Shown: one piece after another, positions 50,479-59,101 of the stretch
Position numbering within the stretch: position 1 is the stretch's first letter
How the letters are laid out: each line of letters starts with the position of its first letter
Assembly: GCA_026706385.1 (NCBI GenBank)
Contig: JAPOYV010000073.1
Span: 1 to 64,000 of the forward strand
DNA: 64,000 nt
Direction: 5' to 3'
Source of the DNA: Gammaproteobacteria bacterium
GTDB lineage: Bacteria; Pseudomonadota; Gammaproteobacteria; Pseudomonadales; Azotimanducaceae
Notes under the pieces: generated by a model
Database searches by the model: none
Told to the model about the DNA's origin: nothing
The model's input: only the letters and a program-made list of their open reading frames with translations
Translations under genes and position numbers: made by a program

Positions 50479-51344
50479 CCTCCGCATCCACCGACCTGCG
50501 CACCGCGCGGCGCCCTGCAGCGTGGCGGGGACGTAGCCGCCCGACCGACCGGCCTTCGGCGGCGGCCGGCGCCTACGTGATCGCCCGCTTTGCACTCGCG
50601 GCGACCATGCGCTCGCGGCTGTTCGTCGCGTTCCTGGTCGCCTGCATCGTGCCCAGTCTCGTGCTACTGATCGCCGTCTACCTGCGCTACAACGTCGCTG
50701 CCATCGAAGAAGCGGAAACGGCCATTAGCACCGTGCTGGACCTCGATGCGTGGCTCTTCGAGACGGCGCTCGAGATCGCCCAGGCCGTGACGTTCCTGGT
50801 CGTCCTCGTGGTGGGGCCTGCGCTGGTGGCCCCGGACCTGGCCAACAACGCGATGCCCCTCTACCTTTCGCGACCGGTCCCCCGGCGCGCCTACGTGGTC
50901 GGGAAACTCCTGGTCCTCTTGGGTCTCTGCGTGGCCGTGGGACTGGGTCCCGGCCTGCTCCTCATCGTCGTGAACGCGGGCTACGGCGGCGAAGTCGATT
51001 GGCTCGGCGCCGCCCGCCTGGCGTCGGCGTTCACGGCCAGCCTGCTGGCCTGGACGGTCTGCCTGTCGATGCTGGCGCTGGCGATCTCCGCTTGGGTGAA
51101 ATGGCGGCCTGCGGCGACCTTGGGGCTGCTCAGTGCATACATCGTGACGACGACCCTCGATGATGTGCTCCAATCGGCGCTCGGCGGTCGGACGGCGAGC
51201 TTCCTCGACCTGGCCGATGCCGTGCAGGCCATTTCGGCCACGCTCGCAGGTGTCGGCGAACCGGCGATGCCGGCCACGCTCGCCGGCATGGTCGTTGCCG
51301 GCTTGGCGGCGCTCGCGACGTGGGCGCTGGCACTCAGATTATGA
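50475..51344 (+). CDS. ABC-2 type permease 1
   Basis: A 289-residue membrane protein with about six hydrophobic helices: 44-68, 96-120, 142-165, 182-210, 219-240 and 268-289 approximately. The block VVGPALVAPDLANNAMPLYLSRPVPRRAYVVGKLL is the ABC-2 family's conserved cytoplasmic loop. The start is GTG at 50475 over the previous stop. An arginine-rich stretch of about 30 residues precedes the first helix. Together with ATPase 1 it forms a half- or full exporter; the substrate is unknown. Confidence 0.78.
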   Translation: MTSASTDLRTARRPAAWRGRSRPTDRPSAAAGAYVIARFALAATMRSRLFVAFLVACIVPSLVLLIAVYLRYNVAAIEEAETAISTVLDLDAWLFETALEIAQAVTFLVVLVVGPALVAPDLANNAMPLYLSRPVPRRAYVVGKLLVLLGLCVAVGLGPGLLLIVVNAGYGGEVDWLGAARLASAFTASLLAWTVCLSMLALAISAWVKWRPAATLGLLSAYIVTTTLDDVLQSALGGRTASFLDLADAVQAISATLAGVGEPAMPATLAGMVVAGLAALATWALALRL

Positions 51345-52321
51345 ACGCAGAGATCCGTCTGGACGACGTATCGAAGTTCTATGGCGAGGTGATGGGCGTC
51401 AACGGCATCACGGCCACCCTCGAACCTGGCGTGACGGGCCTGGTCGGCCCCAACGGTGCGGGCAAGTCGACCCTCATGAGTCTCATCGCCGGCCTCGTGC
51501 GACCGAGCCGAGGACGTATCGACGTGCTCGGGCGGTCGGCCGAGCACCCGCGCCTGTTCGCTGGCGACGTAGGCTACTGTGCGCAGTACGACGCCTTCCC
51601 GCCGGGCATCAGCGCCCGACAGTTCATGGCGGGCTCGCTGCGTCTCTACGGCTATACGGCGAGAGAAGCGGAGGAGGGGGCGACCATCGCCTTGGAGCGG
51701 GTCGGCCTCGGCGACGCGGCGGATCGGCGCATCGATGTCTACAGCAAGGGTATGCGCCAGGCCCTGAAGGTGGCGCGCGCGATCGGGCACGGACCGCGTG
51801 TGCTGCTCCTCGATGAGCCGCTCAACGGACTCGACCCGCAAGCCCGGGCCGAGGCGACCGCGCTGTTCCGCGCGTTCGCGGACGACGGCGCCCACGTGCT
51901 CATCTCCAGCCACATCCTCCACGAAGTGGATGCCGTCTCCGACCGCGTCGTGTTCCTCGACGGCGGCTACCTCGTCGCCTCCGGGAACGTGGCGGAGATT
52001 CGTGACGAGGCGCCAATGGACGCCGCCCTAGCCGCAGACGCTGCCCATGGGCAGACCCGCCCGGCGCGCGTCTCGATCCGCTGCGACCGCGGGGCGCATG
52101 TGGCTTCGCGCCTGTTCGCGCTCGATGCCGCTACTGAAGTGCGCTTGCACGACGATGGGGGCGGTCTGTCCGTGCGCACATCCGATGCGGACGCGTTCTT
52201 TCTGACGCTTGGCCAACTCGTGTGCTCGGATGGCGTGCGCATCGAGGGCGTGACGCCGGTGGACGCGTCCGTCGAGGCCGTCTATGCGGACTTGGTCTCT
52301 GCGCCGGCCCCGGAGCGTTGA
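51341..52321 (+). CDS. ABC transporter ATP-binding protein 2
   Basis: A 326-residue ABC ATPase with Walker A GPNGAGKS (36-43), signature YSKGMRQ, Walker B LLLDEPLNGLDP and LISSHILHEVD. It is more like the ABC-2 exporter ATPases than the first, with a longer C-terminal accessory part. It overlaps permease 1 by ATGA and permease 2 by one base. The two ATPases differ in sequence and so probably serve separate permeases or form a heterodimer. Confidence 0.86.
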   Translation: MNAEIRLDDVSKFYGEVMGVNGITATLEPGVTGLVGPNGAGKSTLMSLIAGLVRPSRGRIDVLGRSAEHPRLFAGDVGYCAQYDAFPPGISARQFMAGSLRLYGYTAREAEEGATIALERVGLGDAADRRIDVYSKGMRQALKVARAIGHGPRVLLLDEPLNGLDPQARAEATALFRAFADDGAHVLISSHILHEVDAVSDRVVFLDGGYLVASGNVAEIRDEAPMDAALAADAAHGQTRPARVSIRCDRGAHVASRLFALDAATEVRLHDDGGGLSVRTSDADAFFLTLGQLVCSDGVRIEGVTPVDASVEAVYADLVSAPAPER

Positions 52322-53118
52322 TGGACGCGATGCCCGCGCCGAGTCCGGCTCCGTTCGTCCGCCAGGTGGGGGCGGTATTCCGCATCGAGGTGTCCAGGAT
52401 CATGCGGCCGCGCCACTCGCTGCCGGCCTTCCTGCTCGCGGCGCTACCGGTCGGTGTCGCGGCGGCGGTAAGCGCGCATGTCACCCTCGACCGCGGCGGC
52501 GCCTTTCCGGCCGTGTTCTACAACCTGCTGCTCGGCGTGACCGTCTTCTTCGGCTGTGCGTTCATCTTCACCAAGCTATTCCGCGCGGAGATCCTGGAAC
52601 GCACGCTGCACTACTACCTGCTGGCGCCGATACGGCGCGAAGCACTGCTGCTCGGCAAGTACGCGGCGGGCGTGGTCGTGTCCTGGGCGTTGTTCGGCGG
52701 CGCGACGGTCGTGGCTTGCGTGCTCCTGTTCGGGCTACCCGCGACACTGCCCTGGGAATGGACGGCGTCACTGCTTCGGGATCTCGGCACGACGCTGCTG
52801 GCCTGCGTGGCCTACGGGGCCGTGTTCCTGCTTTTCGGCCTGCTGTTCGCGAATCCGATCCTGCCCGTGGCGGGTCTGCTGGCGTGGGAAGGCCTCCACT
52901 TCCTGCTGCCGCCGACGTTGCAGGCGTTCAGCGTGCGCTACTACCTGGGCGCTTTGACATCGGTACCGCTACCCGTCCCGGACGGGCCGTTTGCGATTCT
53001 GGTGCGGTCGCCGCAGCCGTGGGTTTCCGTGCTCACGCTGCTCGCCCTGACCGTCGTCGGGCTCGCATTGGGGGCGTGGCGCCTACGCCGGTTGGAGGTT
53101 CGCTACACGGACGACTGA
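52321..53118 (+). CDS. ABC-2 type permease 2
   Basis: A 265-residue membrane protein, last gene of the five-gene operon. It has about six predicted helices, with the loop KLFRAEILERTLHYYLLAPIRREALLLGKYAAG in the position where ABC-2 permeases carry their coupling helix. The ATG at 52321 overlaps the ATPase 2 stop by one base. The convergent MATE gene ends 10 bp beyond its stop, and no terminator hairpin is visible between them. Confidence 0.78.
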   Translation: MDAMPAPSPAPFVRQVGAVFRIEVSRIMRPRHSLPAFLLAALPVGVAAAVSAHVTLDRGGAFPAVFYNLLLGVTVFFGCAFIFTKLFRAEILERTLHYYLLAPIRREALLLGKYAAGVVVSWALFGGATVVACVLLFGLPATLPWEWTASLLRDLGTTLLACVAYGAVFLLFGLLFANPILPVAGLLAWEGLHFLLPPTLQAFSVRYYLGALTSVPLPVPDGPFAILVRSPQPWVSVLTLLALTVVGLALGAWRLRRLEVRYTDD

Positions 53119-53128
53119 CGTGGGTCGC

Positions 53129-54529
53129 TCAGGCTTCGGCGTAACGGCGTATCCGCCGCTCGCTCCGGGACAGGATCGCCAGCCTGGTATTGAGGCTGAT
53201 GGTCGCGATCCCGAAGCCCGTGATGAGGCCCCACCAGAAGCCAGAGACGCCCCAAGGCTCCAAACCGAACAGTCCGTAACCCAGTACGCTGCCAACCGGG
53301 ATTCCGATGCCCCAATGGGAGCAGAGCACGATCCCCATGGGGATGCGCACGTCCTTGTAGCCGCGTAGGCAGCCGATGGCCGTGGTCTGCGTGTCGTCGA
53401 CGAACTGGTAGAGGGCGAGGATGATCAACAGCGCCGAGGCGCTCGCGAGGACGTTCATATCCGTCGTGTAGAAGCCTGCGATCGTGTCGCGGAGCAGCAG
53501 CAGCACGCTGGCGGCAAAGACCGCGAACGTAAGCGCAGCAGCGAGCGCGACGTAGACGGAACGGCGCGCGCCGGCGTAGTCCTTCGCCCCCACGTTGTAG
53601 CCCGCGCGGATGGTCGCCGCGACACCGAGCGCGACCGGGATCATGGACGTGACGCTACCGACGTTGAAAACGACCTGGTGCGCCGCAACGGCCTCGACGC
53701 TGAGCCGGCCGATCAGGAGCGTGACCACCGAGAAGACGGTGCCCTCGAAGAACATGGTGATGCCGATCGGCACGCCAAGCCTCACCAGTCGCCAGATGAC
53801 CCGGAAGTCCGGCAGGGAGAACTCGGAAAAGGCGCCCGCCCGTTGCACGCGCGAGTAGCGCACGATGAAGATCATGGCGAATAGCTGGAGCCACATGACG
53901 ATGGCGCTGGAAATCCCGCAGCCGGCGCCGCCCATGGCGGGGATGCCGAGGCCGCCGTACACGAAGAGGTAGTTGAGGGGCAACTTCAATGCCAGTCCGC
54001 CGAATGCCACGATCATCGACGGCGTCGTCCACGACAGCCCTTCGCAGAGGTAGCGCAGGACGAAGAAGGCTATGGTCGGCACGACGCCGAAGCTCATGTA
54101 TTTCAGGTAGGCGGTGGCGACGGGGATGGCGGCTTCGTCGACCCCGATCAGGCGGTAGCCCGCCTCGCCGAACTGCATGAGTCCCATCGCCAGCAAGCCG
54201 CCGACGACCGCGATCCAGAGGGCCTGACGGACCACGGCGCCGCCGCGCGCTTCGTCGCCGGCGCCGTGCATCTGGGACATCGTGGGCGTGACGGCCATGG
54301 CGATGCCGGCGAGGAGCACGACCGGCGGGAAGTAGAAGTTGCCGCCGAGGGCGACGCCCGCGAGATCCGTGGGGCTGACCCGCCCTGCCATGATGGAGTC
54401 GATGACGCCGATCCCCATCTGGGAGAGCTGGGTGAGGATGATCGGCACGCCCAAGGTACCGAAGAGCTTCAGCTCGGTTACGACCCGGCCGTCGCTTTCC
54501 ATGGGACGGTTCGGGTCGCCTTGGGACAT
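53129..54529 (-). CDS. MATE family efflux transporter (NorM-like)
   Basis: A 466-residue multidrug/toxin extrusion protein with twelve predicted helices. Typical landmarks are the N-terminal LGVPIILTQLSQMGIGVIDSIMAGRVSPTDLAGVALG and the second-half VRLGVPIGITMFFEGTVFSVVTLLIGRLS. It should export cationic organic compounds in exchange for Na+ or H+. There is no co-transcribed regulator. It converges on ABC permease 2. Confidence 0.9.
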   Translation of the reverse strand: MSQGDPNRPMESDGRVVTELKLFGTLGVPIILTQLSQMGIGVIDSIMAGRVSPTDLAGVALGGNFYFPPVVLLAGIAMAVTPTMSQMHGAGDEARGGAVVRQALWIAVVGGLLAMGLMQFGEAGYRLIGVDEAAIPVATAYLKYMSFGVVPTIAFFVLRYLCEGLSWTTPSMIVAFGGLALKLPLNYLFVYGGLGIPAMGGAGCGISSAIVMWLQLFAMIFIVRYSRVQRAGAFSEFSLPDFRVIWRLVRLGVPIGITMFFEGTVFSVVTLLIGRLSVEAVAAHQVVFNVGSVTSMIPVALGVAATIRAGYNVGAKDYAGARRSVYVALAAALTFAVFAASVLLLLRDTIAGFYTTDMNVLASASALLIILALYQFVDDTQTTAIGCLRGYKDVRIPMGIVLCSHWGIGIPVGSVLGYGLFGLEPWGVSGFWWGLITGFGIATISLNTRLAILSRSERRIRRYAEA

Positions 54530-54604
54530 GGCAGCCTCTAGGCCGGTGGCGTCGGCAGGCCCACGAGGCTAAGCCAGGCTGACCGAAGGGGACAAGCCCA
54601 TCCC

Positions 54605-55000
54605 CTACTGGTACCGGCCGTGGCGCTCCAGCACCTCGATCTTGTAGCCGTCGGGATCCTCCACGAAGAAGAAACGTGCCAGCAACGCCCCGTCCCGGTG
54701 CAGTTCACTCACCGGCCTGGGGTTGAACCCCGCGTCATCGAAGCGCTCCCGCTCGGTGGCGCAGTCGTCGACCACCATGGCGACGTGGCCGTAGCCGGAG
54801 CCGTGCGTATAGGCCCCTTCCTGGTCGTGGTTCCAGGTGAGTTCGAGCTCGAAGTCGTTCTCGGGGTTGCGCAGGTACACGAGCGTGAAATCGTCGAAGT
54901 CCACGCGCTCGGCCACCTTGAGGCCGAACGCCCGGTCGTAGAAGTCGATGGAGCGGTCCAGTTCCTGCACGCGGATCATCGTGTGAATGGCCTTTGCCAT
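54605..55000 (-). CDS. gloA: Lactoylglutathione lyase (glyoxalase I)
   Basis: A 131-residue vicinal-oxygen-chelate enzyme that converts the methylglyoxal-glutathione adduct to S-lactoylglutathione. The metal ligands line up with E. coli GloA: H6, E53 (in ELTWN), H72 (GYGHVAM) and E122 (YKIEVLE). Two beta-alpha-beta-beta-beta modules are evident. A single monocistronic gene, 75 bp from the MATE gene in the same direction. The compact form suggests the Ni/Co-type enzyme. Confidence 0.9.
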   Translation of the reverse strand: MAKAIHTMIRVQELDRSIDFYDRAFGLKVAERVDFDDFTLVYLRNPENDFELELTWNHDQEGAYTHGSGYGHVAMVVDDCATERERFDDAGFNPRPVSELHRDGALLARFFFVEDPDGYKIEVLERHGRYQ

Positions 55001-55194
55001 GGCGCTCTCCCGGGGCGAAGGGGACGACGATTATTGGCACGAAAGGGGCGTGGAAGCAAACCTCGATCACCGCCTGGGCACCTCTCCAGCGGGTGTGCGC
55101 CAGGGTGCGCCGGGCCGAGCGAGCGCCGAATCAGCTTGCTCCGATGGTCGATCAGGAACAGAATAAGAAGTCCTCTTGAGGGGAGGACAAAATC

Positions 55195-57453
55195 ATGATA
55201 GGGAGAGAGGAAAGCCGGCTGGCCGTATCGGCCGTGGGGTCGGCAATGATCGCTCTGTTCTCGGTGAGCGTCGCGAGCGCTCAGGAAGCCGAGGGCGAAG
55301 GAGCGAGCGCTTCGGACGCGCTGGAAGTGGTCATCGTCACCGCCCGCAAGCGCGAGGAGAGCCTACTCGAGATTCCCGAGTCGGTCGCCGCCATTTCGGG
55401 CGCGGACATCGACCGGCAGAACCTGAAGGGACTCGAGCAGATCGGGTTCCAGGTTCCGAACTTGAACCTGTCCATGCGTCTCGACGGATTTCCGAACGTC
55501 TCCATCCGGGGGCTCGGATCCTTCGGCAATACGCAGGGCGTCGGGTTCTACCTTGACGATACGCAGATATTCTCCGACGCCTCGTCGCGGTTCGGGGATC
55601 TGGAACGTGTCGAGGTGCTCAAGGGACCGCAAGGCACGTTGTACGGAGGAAGCAACATCGGCGGCGCGGTGAAGTTTGTCAGCGCGCGGCCGGACTCCGA
55701 AGGCATGTCCGGGCGCGTGAAGCTACTTGGCGGCGAGCAAGGCACGCTGGATGCGGAAGCGAGCGTCAACCTGCCGCTCGGTGACGGCGGCTGGGCCGTG
55801 CGCGCCTTTGTGTTCAGCGCATCCGACGACGGCTATCTCGTCAACCGGAACCCGCCGCGCGTCAACGGCATGCGAAGCGACAACCCTACGGACGTGGGGG
55901 CCGTGGAAGAGTCCGGGGGACGCGTCTCGATCGCGGGTCAGCTCTCGGACCGGCTGTCGCTGTACGCGGCTTTCCGCGCCAACCAGTACGAGGGACCGAA
56001 CAATACCTGGGTGCGGGAAGTGGACCCGAACAACCTGGAGCACCCCAACATCGTCGACACCACGATGAACGCCAAGCACGACCGCGAAACCAAGGCCGGC
56101 CTGGTCGAACTCAACCTGGAACTCGACGGCATGGACGTCCTCTGGTTGAGTTCGTTCACGGATACGTTCAGCAGCCGCTACTCCGACCTCGACATCCGCG
56201 AGGAGTACCTTTTCGACCTGCTGCGACCCGAGGACATGGAGGTGGTCACCCACGAGTTGCGCTTCACATCGACGGGCGAAGGTCCCTTGCAGTGGCTGGC
56301 AGGCGTGTACCAGTCGAACTTCGACGAGGTCATGAATGCCTACATCACATGGTTCGACTCGCGCTTCGTCGGCGATGAGATCGACGGCGTGCTCGGCTGC
56401 GTTGTCGGCCAACTGTGTTCGGGCGTGTGGGCTGGCGAAATCCCCACATTCGCCGAGGAACGCCAGTCGATCGACACGCCCGCCGAGTTGCGCAACCGGG
56501 ACAAGAGCCATTTGGCGGCGTTCGCGAACATGACCTACGAACTCGACGACTGGGAACTGGGAGCAGGCTTGCGTGTCGACAAGTGGAAGAACGAGAGCCT
56601 GAACCGCGACGGTGGCATCTCGGACCAGCATGAGGACACCGAGGTTCTGCCACGGTTCTCGGTGACCCGTTGGGTAGCCGAAAACGCCATGTTCTACGGC
56701 CTGATCTCCTGGGGCTACGAGCCAGGCGGATTCAACCTCGCGAGCTTCCAGGGCGAGGACGGGCTCATCCCGTTCGGCCGGGAGGAGGCAGTGAACTACG
56801 AGGTCGGCTGGAAGGGTCGCTCGGCGGACGGTCGTGTCAGCGGGGCGCTGTCGGCGTTCTTCATCGACTACGAGGGGCGGCAGATCGAGTACCACATCGT
56901 GCAGGAGGACGGCGATCCGGTGGAGGGAATCACCAATTTCGGCGACTCCGAGCAGTACGGGTTCGAGTTGGACATCTCCTGGCAGGTCAGCGACGCACTG
57001 CGGCTGACGTTCGTTGCCGGCATGATCGAGGCCGAGTGGATCCAGGCGTCGTTCGATCCGGGCGATGGCTCAGGAGTCCAGGATCTGACCGGCGGCACGC
57101 CACCGGTCGTACCCGAGTTCAGTTGGGGCGGCTCGGCGGACTACCGGCGGCCGATCAACGACCGTGTGCAGTTCATGGCCGCGGCGCAGGTCAGCCGCAA
57201 CGGCGAATACCAGGGACTGCAGGCGTGGAACCCGGTCACCAACCCGGCGTTCATGGTCTTCAACGGCCAGGTAGGCTTTCTGTGGGAGAACATGGAGCTG
57301 ATGCTCCATGTCGAGAACCTGTTCGACGAGCGTTACTACAACGACGTGCAGCACTTCCCGAACTTCTACGGGCTCGACGGCTACGAGAACATCGTGATCG
57401 GAACGCTCGGGCAGCCGCGACTGGTGACCGCGAGCCTGAGTTACCGCTTCTAG
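55195..57453 (+). CDS. TonB-dependent outer-membrane receptor
   Basis: A 752-residue outer-membrane beta-barrel transporter. The signal peptide is residues 1-29 (cleavage after ASA-Q). A TonB box-like LEVVIVTAR is at about 43-51, and the plug domain continues to about 165, with SIRGLGSF and ERVEVLKGPQGTLYGGSNIGGAVKFV. The remainder is barrel, ending SLSYRF with the terminal Phe. A small cysteine-bearing loop (GCVVGQLCSG) lies near residue 405. It takes up a siderophore, sugar, or aromatic ligand using TonB-ExbBD. GGGGAGGA precedes the ATG. Two cupin proteins follow on the opposite strand, suggesting a shared substrate. Confidence 0.88.
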   Translation: MIGREESRLAVSAVGSAMIALFSVSVASAQEAEGEGASASDALEVVIVTARKREESLLEIPESVAAISGADIDRQNLKGLEQIGFQVPNLNLSMRLDGFPNVSIRGLGSFGNTQGVGFYLDDTQIFSDASSRFGDLERVEVLKGPQGTLYGGSNIGGAVKFVSARPDSEGMSGRVKLLGGEQGTLDAEASVNLPLGDGGWAVRAFVFSASDDGYLVNRNPPRVNGMRSDNPTDVGAVEESGGRVSIAGQLSDRLSLYAAFRANQYEGPNNTWVREVDPNNLEHPNIVDTTMNAKHDRETKAGLVELNLELDGMDVLWLSSFTDTFSSRYSDLDIREEYLFDLLRPEDMEVVTHELRFTSTGEGPLQWLAGVYQSNFDEVMNAYITWFDSRFVGDEIDGVLGCVVGQLCSGVWAGEIPTFAEERQSIDTPAELRNRDKSHLAAFANMTYELDDWELGAGLRVDKWKNESLNRDGGISDQHEDTEVLPRFSVTRWVAENAMFYGLISWGYEPGGFNLASFQGEDGLIPFGREEAVNYEVGWKGRSADGRVSGALSAFFIDYEGRQIEYHIVQEDGDPVEGITNFGDSEQYGFELDISWQVSDALRLTFVAGMIEAEWIQASFDPGDGSGVQDLTGGTPPVVPEFSWGGSADYRRPINDRVQFMAAAQVSRNGEYQGLQAWNPVTNPAFMVFNGQVGFLWENMELMLHVENLFDERYYNDVQHFPNFYGLDGYENIVIGTLGQPRLVTASLSYRF

Positions 57454-57466
57454 CGTTCGGAAAGAC

Positions 57467-57503
57467 AAGAGGGGACGCGCCGCCAAACGGTGCGTCCCCT
57501 CTT
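57467..57503. terminator. Bidirectional rho-independent terminator
   Basis: AAGAGGGGACGC (57467-57478) and GCGTCCCCTCTT (57492-57503) form a perfect 12-bp stem with a 13-base loop, placed between the convergent receptor and cupin genes. A-rich flank on one side and CTCTTC on the other let it work for both directions. Confidence 0.8.
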
Positions 57504-57548
57504 CGTAATCAACCGGACCCGAAAGAAAGCTCTCGGGCCGACGTCAGC

Positions 57549-57998
57549 CTAGCCCTGACTGGCGTTCCAGACCTCGTAGACCTGTTGCCAGCCGACGAGG
57601 GCGATCGTATTGCCGTCGTCGTCGATGAAGTTGAGCGGGCCCATGAACGTCATGTAGAACTCGCTGTCCTCATCGAACTCCGTGTGGTCATGCTGCGCGT
57701 TGCAGGCCTCGTATCCGTATCCCGGTGCAACTGCCGTCTCTCCGCCGCCGGCGTCTCCACCGCGAACGTGCATCCGGCCCTTGGTGAGGAAGTACTCGCC
57801 GGGGCCCATGTGGATGTGCTTGGCGAACGACGAGCCGGCCTTGCAGTCGAAGATCGCCGTCCACGCTCCGGCCTCCGGGGAGACATGCAACAGTTTCCAC
57901 TTGATATCCCCTTGGCATAGTCCCTCGGGGAATTGCACCCAATCCACCTCGTCCATCTGGACGTAGTCGCCGCTGGCGGCTTGTGCAGTATTGGCCAT
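57549..57998 (-). CDS. Cupin-domain protein 1 (2,4'-dihydroxyacetophenone dioxygenase-like)
   Basis: A 149-residue single-domain cupin. Motif 1 is complete (KHIHMGPGEYFLTKG: H61, H63 and E68) and H103/H105 lie in the motif 2 region (NAQHDHTEFDED). The long tail PLNFIDDDGNTIALVGWQQVYEVW resembles the 2,4'-dihydroxyacetophenone dioxygenase group, which cleaves an aromatic ketone's C-C bond with a mononuclear iron. Start ATG 57998 is preceded by AGGGAG. It is 335 bp from the paralog. Confidence 0.8.
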   Translation of the reverse strand: MANTAQAASGDYVQMDEVDWVQFPEGLCQGDIKWKLLHVSPEAGAWTAIFDCKAGSSFAKHIHMGPGEYFLTKGRMHVRGGDAGGGETAVAPGYGYEACNAQHDHTEFDEDSEFYMTFMGPLNFIDDDGNTIALVGWQQVYEVWNASQG

Positions 57999-58332
57999 TT
58001 CTCACTCCCTATCGATGGCGGCTTGCGCCGCCGCGAACCCCCCGGTTCCCGCTGACGCTGCAGCGAACCCCGGCCTCGAGCCCGATACTGTACCCCGTTT
58101 CCCTGCAGGTCAACCGCGGCCGGCCTTGCAGGCGAACGCCGGTCCCCTAGGCGGGCGAGGTCCGTTCGGGCGTCCATCCGGGACCTCCGTCGCCTTGCTT
58201 CAACACAATACTCACCGGTGCACTCGACTCCCGAGTGCGATAGGACTATCCGATCCGGACCAGCGTTGAGCCTGGACCGTGCCGCAGCCGTAACGGACTT
58301 CTGGCTAGGGCGTCTTGACGCGAACCGCTTCG
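57999..58332. other. Spacer between the two cupin genes
   Basis: No gene is supported in this 334-bp stretch. A small hairpin, GCACTCG-ACTCC-CGAGTGC, is at 58220-58238 and could terminate the transcript of cupin gene 2. A promoter for cupin 1 must lie here but was not convincingly found. Confidence 0.55.
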
Positions 58333-58794
58333 CTATCCCGCCGCGTGCTGTGCCGCCGCTGGCGGTGCCGCACCGGCTTCTAGACGGCGCAACTCCTCCC
58401 AGCCGAAGTACCCGGTGAACCCGTTCTCGTCGAAGAAGAGCACGGGTCCGTCGGCGAGCATCAGGTAGTCGACGTCTTCGAGCGCCTCGGTGGCGTAGTG
58501 GACCATCCCGTTCGGCTCGAACAGGAAATCGCCGGGTCCGAGGATATTGTCGCGCACCTGCAGCTTGCCGCTGATGACGTACACGTACACCGCACCGAAG
58601 TGCTTATGGGAAGGCGCAGCGTAGCCTTTCTTCCACCGGTAGATGCCTGCGTGGCGTCCGGTCTCGCCCTGCGACCACAGCAGTCTCACCCAGGCCCGAC
58701 CGGGCTCGGTCTCGAGCCAGTCGTCGTCCGAGGCTGCGACCACCGTGTCTGACAACTGCTCGTCGAACGGGCTGATGTCTTGTGGTAGTGCCAT
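58333..58794 (-). CDS. Cupin-domain protein 2 (paralog with a degenerate metal motif)
   Basis: A 153-residue cupin related in layout to protein 1 (same ...DLxDEN/DDDGN-x-FxGxFGW tail pattern). Motif 1 keeps the two histidines (SHKHFGAVYVYVISG: H63, H65), but the usual Glu is replaced by a hydrophobic residue; H99 in NGMVHY supplies a third ligand. Three-His cupins, including 2,4'-dihydroxyacetophenone-type and acetylacetone dioxygenases, are known to be active, so the loss need not be fatal. An alanine-rich C-terminus follows the domain. It lies beside cupin 1 and the receptor on the opposite strand. Confidence 0.8.
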   Translation of the reverse strand: MALPQDISPFDEQLSDTVVAASDDDWLETEPGRAWVRLLWSQGETGRHAGIYRWKKGYAAPSHKHFGAVYVYVISGKLQVRDNILGPGDFLFEPNGMVHYATEALEDVDYLMLADGPVLFFDENGFTGYFGWEELRRLEAGAAPPAAAQHAAG

Positions 58795-58912
58795 CTTGAC
58801 TCCCTCCTAAAATCAGGATTGCCGTTCGATAGTAGCGCGTGCATCGGGTGGGAGCCACAGAAGCCGGCACAAGAATGCTACGATGTGCCGATCACGGATA
58901 CTCATCCGTTCT

Positions 58913-58989
58913 CGGGGCGTAGCGCAGTCTGGTAGCGCATCACACTGGGGGTGTGGTGGTCGTCGGTTCAAATCCGGCCGCCCCGACCA
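58913..58989 (+). tRNA. tRNA-Pro (anticodon GGG)
   Basis: A 77-nt cloverleaf: acceptor CGGGGCG with CGCCCCG, D-arm GCGC/GCGC, anticodon stem TCACA/TGTGG around loop CTGGGGG (anticodon GGG), T-arm GTCGG-TTCAAAT-CCGGC, and an encoded CCA. An extended -10-like TGCTACGAT lies about 30 bp upstream. In Pseudomonas this tRNA follows ihfA-merR; here it stands 14 kb away. No duplicate of its 3' end was seen nearby. Confidence 0.96.
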
Positions 58990-59101
58990 GACCTCGGCCC
59001 GATGTTCGTCGCTCCCCACAGACCACGCCCGGCTATATGGCTGGAACCGAACGGGGCGCGTACCCCACAATAGCGCCACCGCACGCTTGGCCGGACGCGC
59101 G

